64,000 nucleotides of DNA from Rhodanobacter sp. FDAARGOS 1247 (GCF_016889805.1 NZ_CP069535.1:2356001-2420000), one strand, 5' to 3'; positions 43,388 through 56,156 are shown, counted from the stretch's first letter. The notes: generated by a model not told the origin, from the letters alone. Made by a program: numbers and translations.

Positions 43388-44253
43388 CCGAGGTTCGATG
43401 CAGCATCGTCAACGGACATGGTGCGCGACGGCGTCGTGCCGGTCGGGACTCGCCGCGTTTGCTGACGCCGCATGAAGCGCGCGCCCCACCACAGCACCAC
43501 CAGGGTCATGCCATGGAACACCATCTGCATGCCGGCCGGGCGGGCGTCGTAACCGATCAGCACATGGGCGGTCTGGCCCAGCAGCGAGCCGTTGCCGAGC
43601 AGCCACGAGCTGTCCCACAACGGCTGCCCCCAGGCCGGCAGCAGGTCGGCCTGGATCAGGTAGCGTGCGGCGCTGGAGGCCAGTCCAGCGGCCAGCAGCA
43701 CCAGCATGGCGTTGGTGGCGCCGAAGAAGTGGCGCAACGGAATCCGCAACAAGCCCGCATACAGGCCGAAACCCACGGCCGCGCCGGCCAGCACGCCAAG
43801 CGTCAGCCCGGCCCACAGGTGATCCGCACCGCCGGCGCGCATGCCGTACAGGAACAGCACCACTTCCGAACCTTCACGCAGCACCGCCAGGGCCACCACC
43901 AGCAACAGCAGGCCCAGCGAACTGGCGCCGCTGTGCACGGCCGTGCCCAGTGCCTGCATCTGCCGGCTCAATTCCCGCCCATGGCTGGACATCCACAACA
44001 CGTGCCAGCCGATCATCAGCACGGCGGCGATCAGGATGGCCGCGTTGAACAACTCCTGGCCCGCGCCGCTGAAGGCATCGGCCAAGAGGTTGGCCGACAA
44101 CGCCACCAGCACCGCGCCCAGCGCGCCGAGCGCGATGCCGCCGCCGACAAACCAGCCGCGCCGCGGCACGCCGCGGGTGGCGGCGGCGACCACGGTGACG
44201 ATCAGCGCCGCTTCCAGCACTTCGCGAAATACCAGCAAGGCGATGGCCCACAT
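43369..44253 (-). CDS. efeU: FTR1-family iron permease
   Basis: A 294-aa inner-membrane protein with about seven membrane helices and two REXXE iron-transfer motifs: REVLE at residues 10-14 and REGSE near 126-130. FTR1/EfeU proteins move iron across the membrane. The C-terminal ~30 residues are polar and extend beyond the last helix. It lies 4 bp downstream of a Fur-boxed cupredoxin gene, forming a two-gene iron-uptake operon. No EfeB-type peroxidase or full-length EfeO is encoded here, so it is a minimal system. Its 3' end overlaps the convergent J-like gene. Confidence 0.87.
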   Translation of the reverse strand: MWAIALLVFREVLEAALIVTVVAAATRGVPRRGWFVGGGIALGALGAVLVALSANLLADAFSGAGQELFNAAILIAAVLMIGWHVLWMSSHGRELSRQMQALGTAVHSGASSLGLLLLVVALAVLREGSEVVLFLYGMRAGGADHLWAGLTLGVLAGAAVGFGLYAGLLRIPLRHFFGATNAMLVLLAAGLASSAARYLIQADLLPAWGQPLWDSSWLLGNGSLLGQTAHVLIGYDARPAGMQMVFHGMTLVVLWWGARFMRRQQTRRVPTGTTPSRTMSVDDAASNLGQRTLA

Positions 44254-44257
44254 GGCG

Positions 44258-44584
44258 CTACTCCACCACCAGCGTGCCCTGGGCCGTGGGCTGGTGGAAG
44301 TCGCCGTAGAAGCGGTAGCGACCCGGCTTGAACGGACCGATGAAGATGCTGATGCGGCTGTTCGGCATCACGATCTTCTCCGCCGGAAAATCATCGCTCT
44401 CGAATTCCTCCGGTGACGGGTCCTGGTTGACCAGTTCCACCTTCACCCGGGTATTGGCGGGGATATGCAGCTCGGCGGGCTGATAGCGGTGGTCTTTCAG
44501 GGTCAGCGTGTAGCCGGGCACGTCGGTCGCGCTGGCCAGCAGTGGCAGCATCAAGGCGAGCAAGGCGGACATCAGGATTTTCAT
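44258..44584 (-). CDS. Periplasmic cupredoxin-like iron-uptake protein
   Basis: A 108-aa protein with a signal peptide (ILMSALLALMLPLLASATDV) and a cupredoxin_1/EfeO-type fold: YTLTLKDHRYQPAELHIPAN, VELVNQDPSPEEFESDDF and a terminal YRFYGDFHQPTAQGTLVV. Proteins of this kind bind copper or iron and feed an FTR1 permease. ATG at 44584 was chosen over an upstream in-frame ATG (44602). A perfect Fur-type palindrome sits 27 nt upstream, so the operon should be induced by iron starvation. Confidence 0.82.
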   Translation of the reverse strand: MKILMSALLALMLPLLASATDVPGYTLTLKDHRYQPAELHIPANTRVKVELVNQDPSPEEFESDDFPAEKIVMPNSRISIFIGPFKPGRYRFYGDFHQPTAQGTLVVE

Positions 44585-44610
44585 GGCTTGGTCATGCCTC
44601 ATCCAGTTGA

Positions 44611-44627
44611 TTGATAATCATTATCAA
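44611..44627. promoter_or_regulatory. Fur box
   Basis: TTGATAATCATTATCAA is a perfect 8-1-8 palindrome matching the classical Fur site (GATAATNATTATC). It lies 27-43 nt upstream of the cupredoxin start codon. Confidence 0.85.
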
Positions 44628-44728
44628 CCATGGCGACAAGAAAGCCCGCATTCAAGCCCTCCGCCCGACAAGGCACGGGTCTGGCATCGCTGCGGGCAAC
44701 GGGCGTCATTCTGGCAGCAGAATGCAAG

Positions 44729-44756
44729 CGGGCCCCTGATCTGGATCAGGAGCCCG
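44729..44756. terminator. Inverted repeat downstream of obgE
   Basis: Thirteen-bp arms CGGGCCCCTGATC and GATCAGGAGCCCG (one mismatch) with loop TG, 30 nt past the obgE stop on the minus strand. It has no U tract in that direction. The stretch between it and the Fur box holds no gene I can support. Confidence 0.4.
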
Positions 44757-44787
44757 GCTGGAATGGAGGGCAGCAAGCCGACGCAGT

Positions 44788-45986
<1,199 letters not shown>

Positions 45987-45996
45987 TGCCGCAAAC

Positions 45997-46022
45997 GAAA
46001 AGCCCCGCCGAGGCGGGGCCTT
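45997..46022 (-). terminator. Intrinsic terminator after rpmA
   Basis: On the minus strand the stem GCCCCGCC/GGCGGGGC with a 2-nt loop is followed by TTTTCG. It lies 25 nt past the rpmA stop. It would separate most rplU-rpmA transcription from obgE. Confidence 0.8.
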
Positions 46023-46043
46023 CGCTATCGCATCGCGACAGGC

Positions 46044-46301
46044 TTACGCCTGGACGACGTCGACGAAACGGCGGTTCTTGTCGCCACGGATGGCGAACTT
46101 GACGGTGCCGTCGATCAGCGCGAACAGGGTGTGGTCACGACCCAGACCCACGCCCACACCCGGATGGAACTGGGTGCCGCGCTGACGCACGATGATGTTG
46201 CCGGCTTCGATGGCCTGGCCACCGTAGATCTTGACGCCGAGGTATTTCGGGTTCGAATCGCGACCGTTGCGGCTGGAACCTACGCCTTTTTTATGTGCCA
46301 T
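46044..46301 (-). CDS. rpmA: 50S ribosomal protein L27
   Basis: An 85-aa protein starting [17 protein letters not shown], with the lysine-rich N-terminal arm that reaches the peptidyl-transferase centre; full family length. It follows rplU by 19 bp and ends before an intrinsic terminator. Confidence 0.98.
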   Translation of the reverse strand: MAHKKGVGSSRNGRDSNPKYLGVKIYGGQAIEAGNIIVRQRGTQFHPGVGVGLGRDHTLFALIDGTVKFAIRGDKNRRFVDVVQA

Positions 46302-46320
46302 GACTCAATGCTCCAGTTGC

Positions 46321-46635
46321 TCAGGCGTTGATGCCCGTGATCTCGATTTCGGTGAAATGCTGACGGTGACCCTGCTGACGCTTGTAATGCTTGCGGCGGC
46401 GGAATTTGATGATGCGGATCTTGTCGGCACGGCCGTGCTTGCGCACGGTGGCGCTGACGGTGGCGCCTTCGACGACCGGCGCACCGACGGTGACCGACTC
46501 GCCCGAACCGACCAGCAGCACCTGGTCAAAGCTGACCGTGGCGCCCTCTTCGGCGGTCAACAGTTCCACGCGCAGGACGTCGCCCTGCATGACGCGGTAC
46601 TGCTTGCCACCGGTCTTGATGACTGCATAACTCAT
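46321..46635 (-). CDS. rplU: 50S ribosomal protein L21
   Basis: A 104-aa protein with the L21 features: [20 protein letters not shown] at the N-terminus and the basic [18 protein letters not shown] loop that binds 23S rRNA. It is first in the rplU-rpmA unit and is preceded by a near-consensus promoter at 46704-46733. Confidence 0.98.
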   Translation of the reverse strand: MSYAVIKTGGKQYRVMQGDVLRVELLTAEEGATVSFDQVLLVGSGESVTVGAPVVEGATVSATVRKHGRADKIRIIKFRRRKHYKRQQGHRQHFTEIEITGINA

Positions 46636-46703
46636 GGGAATGCCCTTCTGTCGTTATTCTCTTGGGTATCGCCATGACCCTTTACAGGTCTGGCGAACCG
46701 CGG

Positions 46704-46733
46704 ATTATAGCGACGTGACCCCGCGCTGGTCAA
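46704..46733 (-). promoter_or_regulatory. Sigma-70 promoter of rplU-rpmA
   Basis: On the minus strand TTGACC (46733-46728) and TATAAT (46709-46704) are separated by 18 bp, about 70 nt upstream of the rplU start. It is close to the consensus, as expected for ribosomal protein genes. Confidence 0.75.
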
Positions 46734-46786
46734 TTACTGACCACGCCGGCCCCGAACGGCCTTGCCGCGCGCCAGCGGCGAGCCGT

Positions 46787-47302
46787 TCAGTGGCCCGACC
46801 TGGGCGCCGGAATGGCCGGCTTCGCGGCCGCGGGACTGGCCGGACACTGGCCATTGGCGTCCAGCGTACCCTTCTGCTGCAGCTGCCTGATCATCGCCTG
46901 GCCGCGCTCGCGCCCCCAGGCCTGGCCCACCTTCATGCCCTCGGCCATCGTTACCGGCATCTGCGTGATGACCTTCTGGCCCAGCGGGGAGCGGTAGAAC
47001 TTCAGCAAGCCGGCGACATCCTGGGCGGTGAAATGGCGCTGGTAGATCGGCACCATCTGGCCCAGCAACTGCCGGGTGCCGCTGGCGTCGATGAAACCCT
47101 GCCAGTAGGACGCCGGAACGCAAGGCACGGCCTGACCCATCACCGTGACCATCTGCGTGTTCATCTGCCCGAACATGCGATCCATGTGCATCACCTCGAA
47201 CAGTTCGCGCACCTGCTTTTCGCTGGGCTGCGCGGCAACGGCCTGTCCGGCGGCGACCAGTGCCAGCGCTGCGGCAGCAGCGATTCCCGCCCATTTGTGC
47301 AT
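46787..47302 (-). CDS. DUF2059 family exported protein
   Basis: A 171-aa protein with a signal peptide (AGIAAAAALALVAAGQAVAA) and the DUF2059 core: VPIYQRHFTAQDVAGLLKFY, RSPLGQKVI, and the helical MAEGMKVGQAWGRE segment. It is likely periplasmic; the function of DUF2059 is unknown. The C-terminal tail is Ala/Pro-rich. It is convergent with nothing and sits 150 bp upstream of the divergent uvrA, between two housekeeping units. Confidence 0.82.
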   Translation of the reverse strand: MHKWAGIAAAAALALVAAGQAVAAQPSEKQVRELFEVMHMDRMFGQMNTQMVTVMGQAVPCVPASYWQGFIDASGTRQLLGQMVPIYQRHFTAQDVAGLLKFYRSPLGQKVITQMPVTMAEGMKVGQAWGRERGQAMIRQLQQKGTLDANGQCPASPAAAKPAIPAPRSGH

Positions 47303-47441
47303 GACTGGCCTCCGTACGGGTGAAACCGGCATTTAGCCACAGCCGGCACGGCGGGCCAAATCGACCGCCACCTGACGCCGTCGACACTGAACCATCAGAA
47401 CTCCTTGGTATAGTAATGGTTCCCCCCCATATCCGGCGTCC

Positions 47442-50380
<2,939 letters not shown>

Positions 50381-50384
<4 letters not shown>

Positions 50385-50824
50385 GCAACTTTTCGTCCGG
50401 CATTGCCGAAAACGGTACAGGAACGCCCGACGTCCCCCTGTTCGTCGCCTCGCTCGGCGTGCGCTGGCGCGACCTCGATGCGTTCAACCACGTCAACAAT
50501 TCCAGCTACCTCACCTACCTGGAAGAGGCGCGGCTGCAGTGGCTGAGCCACGTGCCCGGCCCCTGGTTCGACGAGCACGCGATGCCAGTGATGGCCGCCA
50601 GCCAGATCAACTACCGTCGCCCCATCGCCTGGCCTGCGCAACTGCAGGTGCAGTTGTTCTGCGAGCGCATGGGCAACAGCTCGATGACCATCGCGCACCG
50701 GGTGATCGACGCCGACCAGCCCGACCGGCTGTACTGCGACGGTCACGTGGTGATGGTGTGGATGGACCCGGCCAGCGGCAAGCCCGTGCCGCTGCCCGAG
50801 GCGATCCGCGGCGCCGCCATCTAG
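50381..50824 (+). CDS. Hotdog-fold acyl-CoA thioesterase
   Basis: A 147-aa protein of the 4-hydroxybenzoyl-CoA-thioesterase type: [25 protein letters not shown] at residues ~24-48 contains the D-x-N-HVNN active-site motif, followed by a hotdog core ([20 protein letters not shown]). It hydrolyses acyl-CoAs in the cytoplasm; the substrate is unknown. It overlaps the uvrA stop by 4 nt and is therefore probably translated from the same message, with the AraC gene 6 bp further. Confidence 0.85.
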
Positions 50825-50830
50825 CCGACC

Positions 50831-51466
50831 ATGCGCATCCCGGTCGCCCGCACCTCATTCACGGTCCGCCCGGGCGGGTCCGGCTGGGTCGAGACGATTG
50901 CAGGCGCGCGCCATGACTGGCGCTTCCGGCCGCACTTCCACGCCGGCGACGAAATCGTCGAGGTGCTGGCAGGCCGGGCGCGGCTGCGCCTTCCCACGAC
51001 CTGCCGCGAGGTTGCCGCCGGCGACAGCGTCGTGGTGCCGGCGGGCGTGATCCACCGCTTCGAGCCGGTGGACGGCAGCGGCTGGGCGTTCATCTCGCGC
51101 TTCGTGCCGCCGGCCACGGAGAATGTCCCGGCTGGCGGTCCCCGCGATGCGCTGGGCGTGCAAGCCAGGGCGTTGCTGGGCGAGCGTCCCTCGTTGCACA
51201 CCGACGTGGAAGCGATCGCGCAAGCCTGCGCGGTTTCCTCCGGACATCTGGCGCGCACGTTCCGCCGCGAGACCGGCAGCAGCCTGCACAACTTCCACGT
51301 CCTGCTGGCCCTGCACAAGGCCAAGGCCCTGTTGCGCGATCGCGCCTTGATCATCGACGCGGCGCTCGAAGCGGGCTTCTACGACCAGGCGCATCTCAAC
51401 CGCGAATTCGTCAAGACGTTCGGCATGACTCCCGCTGTATTCCAAGCGGGCTGGGCAGCGGTATAG
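50831..51466 (+). CDS. AraC-family transcriptional regulator with cupin domain
   Basis: A 211-aa regulator. The N-terminal cupin (residues ~15-85) has FRPHFHAGDEIVEVLAGRAR and VVVPAGVIHRFEPVD. The C-terminal AraC DNA-binding domain has two helix-turn-helices: VEAIAQACAVSSGHLARTFR and IIDAALEAGFYDQAHLNREF, ending in the usual FGMTPAVFQ. It may control the adjacent thioesterase or GNAT genes. It is convergent with the GNAT gene, with stops one base apart. Confidence 0.85.
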   Translation: MRIPVARTSFTVRPGGSGWVETIAGARHDWRFRPHFHAGDEIVEVLAGRARLRLPTTCREVAAGDSVVVPAGVIHRFEPVDGSGWAFISRFVPPATENVPAGGPRDALGVQARALLGERPSLHTDVEAIAQACAVSSGHLARTFRRETGSSLHNFHVLLALHKAKALLRDRALIIDAALEAGFYDQAHLNREFVKTFGMTPAVFQAGWAAV

Positions 51467-51467
51467 C

Positions 51468-51968
51468 TCAGGGCGTCCCCGGCTCGAGCTCAAGCGCCAT
51501 GTACAGCGTGTCCGGCAGCGGGTTGTCGTAGTACGGCGCCACCGGGCGAAAGCCCAGCGCGACATACAGCTGCCGCGCCGCCGTCATCGAGGCCAGCGTG
51601 TCCAGCAGCACCCGCACGTAGCCGGCCCGGGCCGCCGCGGCGATCACCGCTTCGGCCAGTCGTCGCCCCAGCGCCTGGCCGCGCGCCCCGGGTCGAACAT
51701 AGAGGCGCTTGATCTCGCATGTGCCCGGCTCCGACCAGGGGCGCAACGCCACGCACCCCTGCACCGATCCGGCACCATCGCGTGCGATCAGGATCGCGCC
51801 CCGGGGCGGCGCGTACTTGCCGGGCAGCTGTGCCAGCTCCGCAGCCACGTCCTGGAAGGAAAGGTCGATGCCGAGGCTGTCCATGTAGTCGAGGAACAGC
51901 TCGCGCACGATCGCGGTTTCGTCCGGCAGCCGGGCCGCGGCGATATCGATCGTCGAAGTAGCGGACAT
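51468..51968 (-). CDS. GNAT family N-acetyltransferase
   Basis: A 166-aa acetyltransferase with the GNAT acetyl-CoA-binding motif in CEIKRLYVRPGARGQALGRR (about residues 83-102) and a C-terminal VLLDTLASMTAARQLYVALG FRPVAPYYDNPL segment. The substrate is unknown. ATG at 51968 has GGAGACC upstream; the longer open frame is a shadow into the next intergenic region. Confidence 0.85.
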   Translation of the reverse strand: MSATSTIDIAAARLPDETAIVRELFLDYMDSLGIDLSFQDVAAELAQLPGKYAPPRGAILIARDGAGSVQGCVALRPWSEPGTCEIKRLYVRPGARGQALGRRLAEAVIAAAARAGYVRVLLDTLASMTAARQLYVALGFRPVAPYYDNPLPDTLYMALELEPGTP

Positions 51969-52156
51969 GGTGGGTCTCCATGCGGAATACGCACGCCACG
52001 ATAGTGAATCCCCGGCGCCGGCGCTTGGACAGTCCTGACCAGCACGGGAACCGGTGCAAGGCAGGCGTCCACCGCACACAGCGACGCAGTCGGCACGCGA
52101 CATGCACCCACCCTCGTTATGATGGCAATCCACTCCCCACGATGGAATGCGCCCCC

Positions 52157-53626
52157 ATGACGACGCCACATCGCACTGTTACTGCCTTCACCATCCTCGC
52201 CTCCACCTGCATCGCCGCCCTCGCCGGCACCTCCGCGGCGCATGCCGCCGAAGCCACCGAACTCACCCTGTATCGCAGCGACAGCGCCGCGCTGTATGCC
52301 GGCAACGATGGCGGCAGTGTCAACGACGGCTATGCCGTGGTGCGCGAACAGCGCACGCTGGAGCTCGCCGCGGGCACGCACGACGTGGTGATCGGCGACC
52401 TGCCGAATTCGCTCGACGCCGAGGCGCTGGCGCTGGGCTTTCCCGACCGCAATGCGAAGGTGGTTTCGCAGCGCCTGCTGTTGGCGCAGGGCGCGAATGC
52501 GGCATTGACCGGACTGGTCGGTCATGCGGTGGAAGTGCTCGGCGCCGGTGGTCTGCCGCTGGCCGACGGCACCCTGCTGCGCGCGGGTGACGGTCTGCTG
52601 ATACGCGGCGTTACCGGCACCACGCTGGTACGCAACTACGCCTCGGTGCGCAGCACCGACGGCAAGTTCCCGCTCGGTTCCAGCCTGGCTCTGCGCGTGG
52701 ACGCAGCACGCGCCGGCACGTCCCGCGCCGTGCTCAGCTATCCCACCTCGGGCCTGGGCTGGCGCGCTGCCTACGTGGCGACGCTGCAGCCGGGCGCCAC
52801 CTGCCGCATGCAGTTCGAAGCGCGCGCCAGCATCGCCAACCGCAGCGGGCGCGACTGGCACGATGCGAAGCTCACCCTGATCGCCGGCGAGCCGAACATG
52901 GCCAAGCCGTCGGCGCCGCAACCGATGATGGCGATGGCACGCGGTTTCAACGCAAAGGCCGACGCCATGCCGCAACAGGACAGCATCGGCGACTATCGCA
53001 GCTATGCCCTGCCCGGCGCGATCGAGCTGCCGGATGGCAGCGTCAGCCAGGTGCCGCTGTATGCCAGCCGCGCGATGGATTGCACACGCACCGCGTTGTA
53101 CGAGAACGGCGGCAGCTTCCAGCCGCAGCAGCCGATCGTGAACCGCGACTTCAACCAGGGCGGCGGCAACACCATCGTCAGCACCCTGAAGCTGAAAGCC
53201 TTCGACAGCCTGCCGGCCGGCTACCTGCGCGTACTCACGGCCGACCGCAACGGCACGCCCCGGTTCATCGGCGAAGGCCGCATCGACGACACGCCCAAGG
53301 GCAGCGACGCCACCATCACCCTGGGCACCGCGTTCGACCTGCGCGCCGAACGCGAGCGCACCAGCTTCAGCATCGACAAGGCCGCCCGCACGATGGACGA
53401 AGCGTTCCGCATCGACTTGAGCAATGCCGGCGAGAGCGCGCGCACCGTGACGGTCCGCGAGCATCCCGGCCGCTGGCGCCAGTGGGTACTGGTATCGTCC
53501 AGCAGCAAGCCCAGCCAGCAGAATCCGGACACGCTGGAGTTCCGCATCGAGGTGCCCGCCCACGGCAAGGCCGTGCTCGATTACGCGGTGCGCTACAGCT
53601 GGACCGCCGACGAACAGCCGCAATAA
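52157..53626 (+). CDS. DUF4139 domain secreted protein
   Basis: A 489-aa protein with a signal peptide (FTILASTCIAALAGTSAAHA). It has an N-terminal beta-rich part with YAVVREQRTLELAAGTHDVV, and the DUF4139 core from about residue 190 (VLSYPTSGLGWRAAYVATLQ; RSGRDWHDAKLTLIAGEPN; PVPLYASRA-like VPLYASRAMDC). It ends in a beta-sandwich with an FRIEVPAHGKAVLDYAVRYS end. The domain is widespread in Proteobacteria and its role is undefined; it is likely periplasmic. An upstream in-frame ATG (52142) is possible, but the signal peptide begins at the chosen start. It is followed at 19 bp by an enoyl-CoA isomerase-like gene. Confidence 0.8.
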   Translation: MTTPHRTVTAFTILASTCIAALAGTSAAHAAEATELTLYRSDSAALYAGNDGGSVNDGYAVVREQRTLELAAGTHDVVIGDLPNSLDAEALALGFPDRNAKVVSQRLLLAQGANAALTGLVGHAVEVLGAGGLPLADGTLLRAGDGLLIRGVTGTTLVRNYASVRSTDGKFPLGSSLALRVDAARAGTSRAVLSYPTSGLGWRAAYVATLQPGATCRMQFEARASIANRSGRDWHDAKLTLIAGEPNMAKPSAPQPMMAMARGFNAKADAMPQQDSIGDYRSYALPGAIELPDGSVSQVPLYASRAMDCTRTALYENGGSFQPQQPIVNRDFNQGGGNTIVSTLKLKAFDSLPAGYLRVLTADRNGTPRFIGEGRIDDTPKGSDATITLGTAFDLRAERERTSFSIDKAARTMDEAFRIDLSNAGESARTVTVREHPGRWRQWVLVSSSSKPSQQNPDTLEFRIEVPAHGKAVLDYAVRYSWTADEQPQ

Positions 53627-53645
53627 TCATTGAACGGAGTCAACC

Positions 53646-54407
53646 ATGCTCAACCTGATCAATCACGACGCGATCCGCGAGATCCAGCTGGCCCGGCCGC
53701 CGGTCAACGCGCTGAACCTGGAGCTGGTGCGGGCGCTGCACGCCGCCATCGATGAGGCAGTACGCGACAACGTGCGCGGCATCGTGCTGTCCGGCGCCCA
53801 GGGACTGTTCTCCGCCGGTGTCGACGTGCCCGCCCTGCTCGCCTGCGACCGGGCCGGCGTGCGCGAATACTGGCGCGAGTTCTTCGCGCTGTGCGCCACG
53901 CTGGCGCGCTGCCCGGTACCGATGGTCGCCGCGATCACCGGCCACAGCCCTGCCGGCGGCGCCGTACTGGCCCTGTTCTGCGACTACCGCGTGATGGCTT
54001 CGGGCCCGTTCCGGATCGGCCTCAACGAGGTGCAGGTGGGCCTGATCGTGCCCGAATCGATCCAGCTGGCATTGCGCCGCGTCGTGGGCACTTACCGTGC
54101 CGAACGCCTGCTGGTGGCCGGCGCGATGATCGAGTCGGACGCGGCACTGGCCTGCGGCTTCGTCGACGAACTGACCGGCGTGGACCAGGTCACCACCCGC
54201 GCCCTGCACTGGCTGGGCGAGCTGCTGGCGCTGCCCTCCAACGCCATGCTGACGACCCGCCGGCTGGCCCGTGCCGACCTGGCTGGCGTCTATGTCGACG
54301 TCGACGCGTTGCCGCTGGATGAATTCGTCGACGCTTTCTTCCATCCGGAAACGCAGGCCGTGCTGCAGGCGCTGGTGGCGAAACTGAAGAGCAAGAGCGA
54401 GAAGTGA
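53646..54407 (+). CDS. Delta3-delta2-enoyl-CoA isomerase-like crotonase
   Basis: A 253-aa crotonase-fold protein. AAITGHSPAGGAVLALFCDY forms the oxyanion hole, and FRIGLNEVQVGLIVP carries the single catalytic Glu. The PAGG and NE.Q.G motifs match mitochondrial-type enoyl-CoA isomerase (ECI1) rather than hydratases, which have two glutamates. It would shift cis/trans-3 double bonds during breakdown of unsaturated fatty acids. AACGGAG precedes the ATG. Its last codons run into an inverted GAGTGAG-type repeat. Confidence 0.8.
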   Translation: MLNLINHDAIREIQLARPPVNALNLELVRALHAAIDEAVRDNVRGIVLSGAQGLFSAGVDVPALLACDRAGVREYWREFFALCATLARCPVPMVAAITGHSPAGGAVLALFCDYRVMASGPFRIGLNEVQVGLIVPESIQLALRRVVGTYRAERLLVAGAMIESDAALACGFVDELTGVDQVTTRALHWLGELLALPSNAMLTTRRLARADLAGVYVDVDALPLDEFVDAFFHPETQAVLQALVAKLKSKSEK

Positions 54408-54480
54408 GTGGCGAGGAGTGGGAAGAGAAAGTGGGAGTCGATAGCTCTATCTCGCTTCTCACTCCTCTTCACTCACTCCT
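54403..54480. repeat. Imperfect inverted repeat overlapping two convergent gene ends
   Basis: GAAGTGAGTGGCGAGGAGTG on the left and CTCACTCCTCTTCACTCACT CCTCGCC on the right are related inverted units around a short centre. The unit overlaps the stop of the isomerase gene and supplies the last codons of the sulfurtransferase gene. It may also work as a shared terminator. Confidence 0.5.
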
Positions 54481-55327
54481 CGCCCTTGGCCACGGGCCGC
54501 GCCGGATCGCTGACCCAGCCGCTCCATGACGGCGCGTACAGCCGCGAGCCGTGCAGGCCGGCGTGTTCCATCGCCAGCAGGTTGTAGCAGGCGGTGACGC
54601 CGGAGCCGCACATGTGCACGACCTGCCCGGGCGCGGCGTCGCCCAGTACGGCGGCGAATTCCTGGCGCAGCTGCGCCGGCGGCTTGAAACGGCCATCGGC
54701 CTGCAGGTTGTCGACGTACGGGCGATTGCGGGCGCCGGGCACGTGACCGGCGGCGCGATCCAGCGGCTCGACCTCGCCGCGATAACGTGCGCCGGCGCGG
54801 GCGTCGATCAGCAGCGGCGCCGGCGCGGCATGCAGGGCCGCGTGGTCGACGATCACCTGGCCCGCATCGCAGGCCAGCGTCACCTCGGTGGACGTGCGCG
54901 GATGGACGTCCGTTTCCAGCGGCAGGCCAGCCGCCTGCCATGCGGCGATGCCGCCATCGAGCACCGCCACGTTGTGCACGCCGGCCAGCCGCAGCAGCCA
55001 CCACAGACGCGCCGCCGCCAGCGCCCCCGGCCCGGTGTCGTAGCTCACCACCTGCAGTTCCGGCTTCCAGCCCCAGCGACCGAGCACGGCGTTGAAGGCC
55101 GACGTCGACGGCAGCGGATGCCGGCCCAGTCCCTCGGGCACGCGCGACATGTCGGAAAGATCGCGTTCCAGGTCGGCGAACACCGCGCCGGGAATGTGGC
55201 CGGCCAGGTAGGTACGCTCGCCTTGCGTGCGGTCGGCCAGGTCGACGCGGCAGTCGACGATCAGCACCTCGTCGGACGGCAGCGCCGCCAGTGCATCGAC
55301 ATCGATCAGGGTGGTCTTCAGCGTCAT
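54473..55327 (-). CDS. sseA: Thiosulfate/3-mercaptopyruvate sulfurtransferase
   Basis: A 284-aa two-rhodanese-domain protein. The N-terminal domain is inactive (VLIVDCRVDLADRTQGERTY; HIPGAVFADLERDLSD). The C-terminal domain has the catalytic loop MCGSGVTACYN (Cys near residue 238), the CGSGVTA form typical of 3-mercaptopyruvate sulfurtransferases. It moves sulfur from mercaptopyruvate to cyanide, thiols or other acceptors. The final codons come from a local repeat. Its ATG overlaps the NUDIX stop by 4 nt, in an operon with NUDIX and DUF1289 genes. Confidence 0.9.
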   Translation of the reverse strand: MTLKTTLIDVDALAALPSDEVLIVDCRVDLADRTQGERTYLAGHIPGAVFADLERDLSDMSRVPEGLGRHPLPSTSAFNAVLGRWGWKPELQVVSYDTGPGALAAARLWWLLRLAGVHNVAVLDGGIAAWQAAGLPLETDVHPRTSTEVTLACDAGQVIVDHAALHAAPAPLLIDARAGARYRGEVEPLDRAAGHVPGARNRPYVDNLQADGRFKPPAQLRQEFAAVLGDAAPGQVVHMCGSGVTACYNLLAMEHAGLHGSRLYAPSWSGWVSDPARPVAKGEE

Positions 55328-55929
55328 GTCCGTCCCATCCTCTGCAGCAGGTTGTAAAGCATCGAGGCGGTGGCGCCCCAGATGCGATGGCCGCCGTGGA
55401 CGAATTCCACCATCGGCCGGGTCTGGCCGCGGAACTCCATCGTGTAGCGGCGCAGGTTGGCTGGCTCCAGCAGGAACGCCAGCGGCACTTCGAAGACTTC
55501 GGAAACTTCATCCGGCGCCGGGTACAACTGCGCACTGACGTCGATGCTGGCCACCACCGGGGTGATGCAGAAGCCGCTGATGGTCTCGAAACGGTCGAGG
55601 TAGCCCAGCGGCTTCACCAGCTGGCGATCCAGCCCGATCTCCTCCTCGCTCTCGCGCAGCGCGGTGGCCAGTGCGTCGTCGTCGGCGGGATCGGTGCCGC
55701 CACCGGGAAACGCCACCTGACCGGCGTGCGCCTGCAGGTTGTCGTTGCGCACGGTGAGCACCAGCCGCGGCTGCACGCCTTCGCGAAAGCCCACCAGCAC
55801 GGCCGCCGGCCGGCGCTCGGTGGTGCCAAGCAGCTGCGCCATGTCCGCATGGTTCCAGCCCGGGCCGGTCGGTGGCGACGACAACGGCAGCAAGGCGTCG
55901 ATCAGGCCATCGATGCGGTCGTCGATCAT
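55324..55929 (-). CDS. nudL: CoA pyrophosphatase NudL (NUDIX hydrolase)
   Basis: A 201-aa NUDIX enzyme with the CoA-pyrophosphatase signature LVLTVRNDNLQAHAGQVAFP directly before the NUDIX box GGGTDPADDDALATALRESE EEIGL (about residues 75-100). It cleaves CoA or its oxidised forms to phosphopantetheine and adenosine 3',5'-bisphosphate. ATG at 55929 overlaps the DUF1289 stop, and the stop overlaps sseA, so all three are coupled. Confidence 0.88.
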   Translation of the reverse strand: MIDDRIDGLIDALLPLSSPPTGPGWNHADMAQLLGTTERRPAAVLVGFREGVQPRLVLTVRNDNLQAHAGQVAFPGGGTDPADDDALATALRESEEEIGLDRQLVKPLGYLDRFETISGFCITPVVASIDVSAQLYPAPDEVSEVFEVPLAFLLEPANLRRYTMEFRGQTRPMVEFVHGGHRIWGATASMLYNLLQRMGRT

Positions 55930-56129
55930 GGTTGCCGGCGCAATGGCAGGACCTGCTGCATCACGTACCGGCGTTCGGCCTGGCTCATCATGCGCCAGCG
56001 GCCGATCTCTTCGCCGCTGCGCTGGCAACCGATGCAATAGCCCCGCGGGTCCAGTCGGCAGGTGCCGATGCAGGGCGTCAGCGGGGCATCGTGGGCGGCG
56101 TCTTCAGCGCGGGCGGGATCGTTCGACAT
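55926..56129 (-). CDS. DUF1289 small cysteine protein
   Basis: A 67-aa protein with the DUF1289 motif CIGTCRLDPRGYCIGCQRSG EEIGRW (four cysteines, possible metal or Fe-S site) followed by a short helical tail. The family is often found near NudL in gammaproteobacteria; its function is unknown. It is the first gene of the overlapping DUF1289-nudL-sseA operon. Confidence 0.87.
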   Translation of the reverse strand: MSNDPARAEDAAHDAPLTPCIGTCRLDPRGYCIGCQRSGEEIGRWRMMSQAERRYVMQQVLPLRRQP

Positions 56130-56156
56130 GACCCCGGGATGTTATCACCGCAGGGG

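Noticed and set aside
47303..47441. SOS (LexA) box before uvrA
   Set aside because: No CTG-N10-CAG or TTAGTA-type palindrome of good quality could be found.
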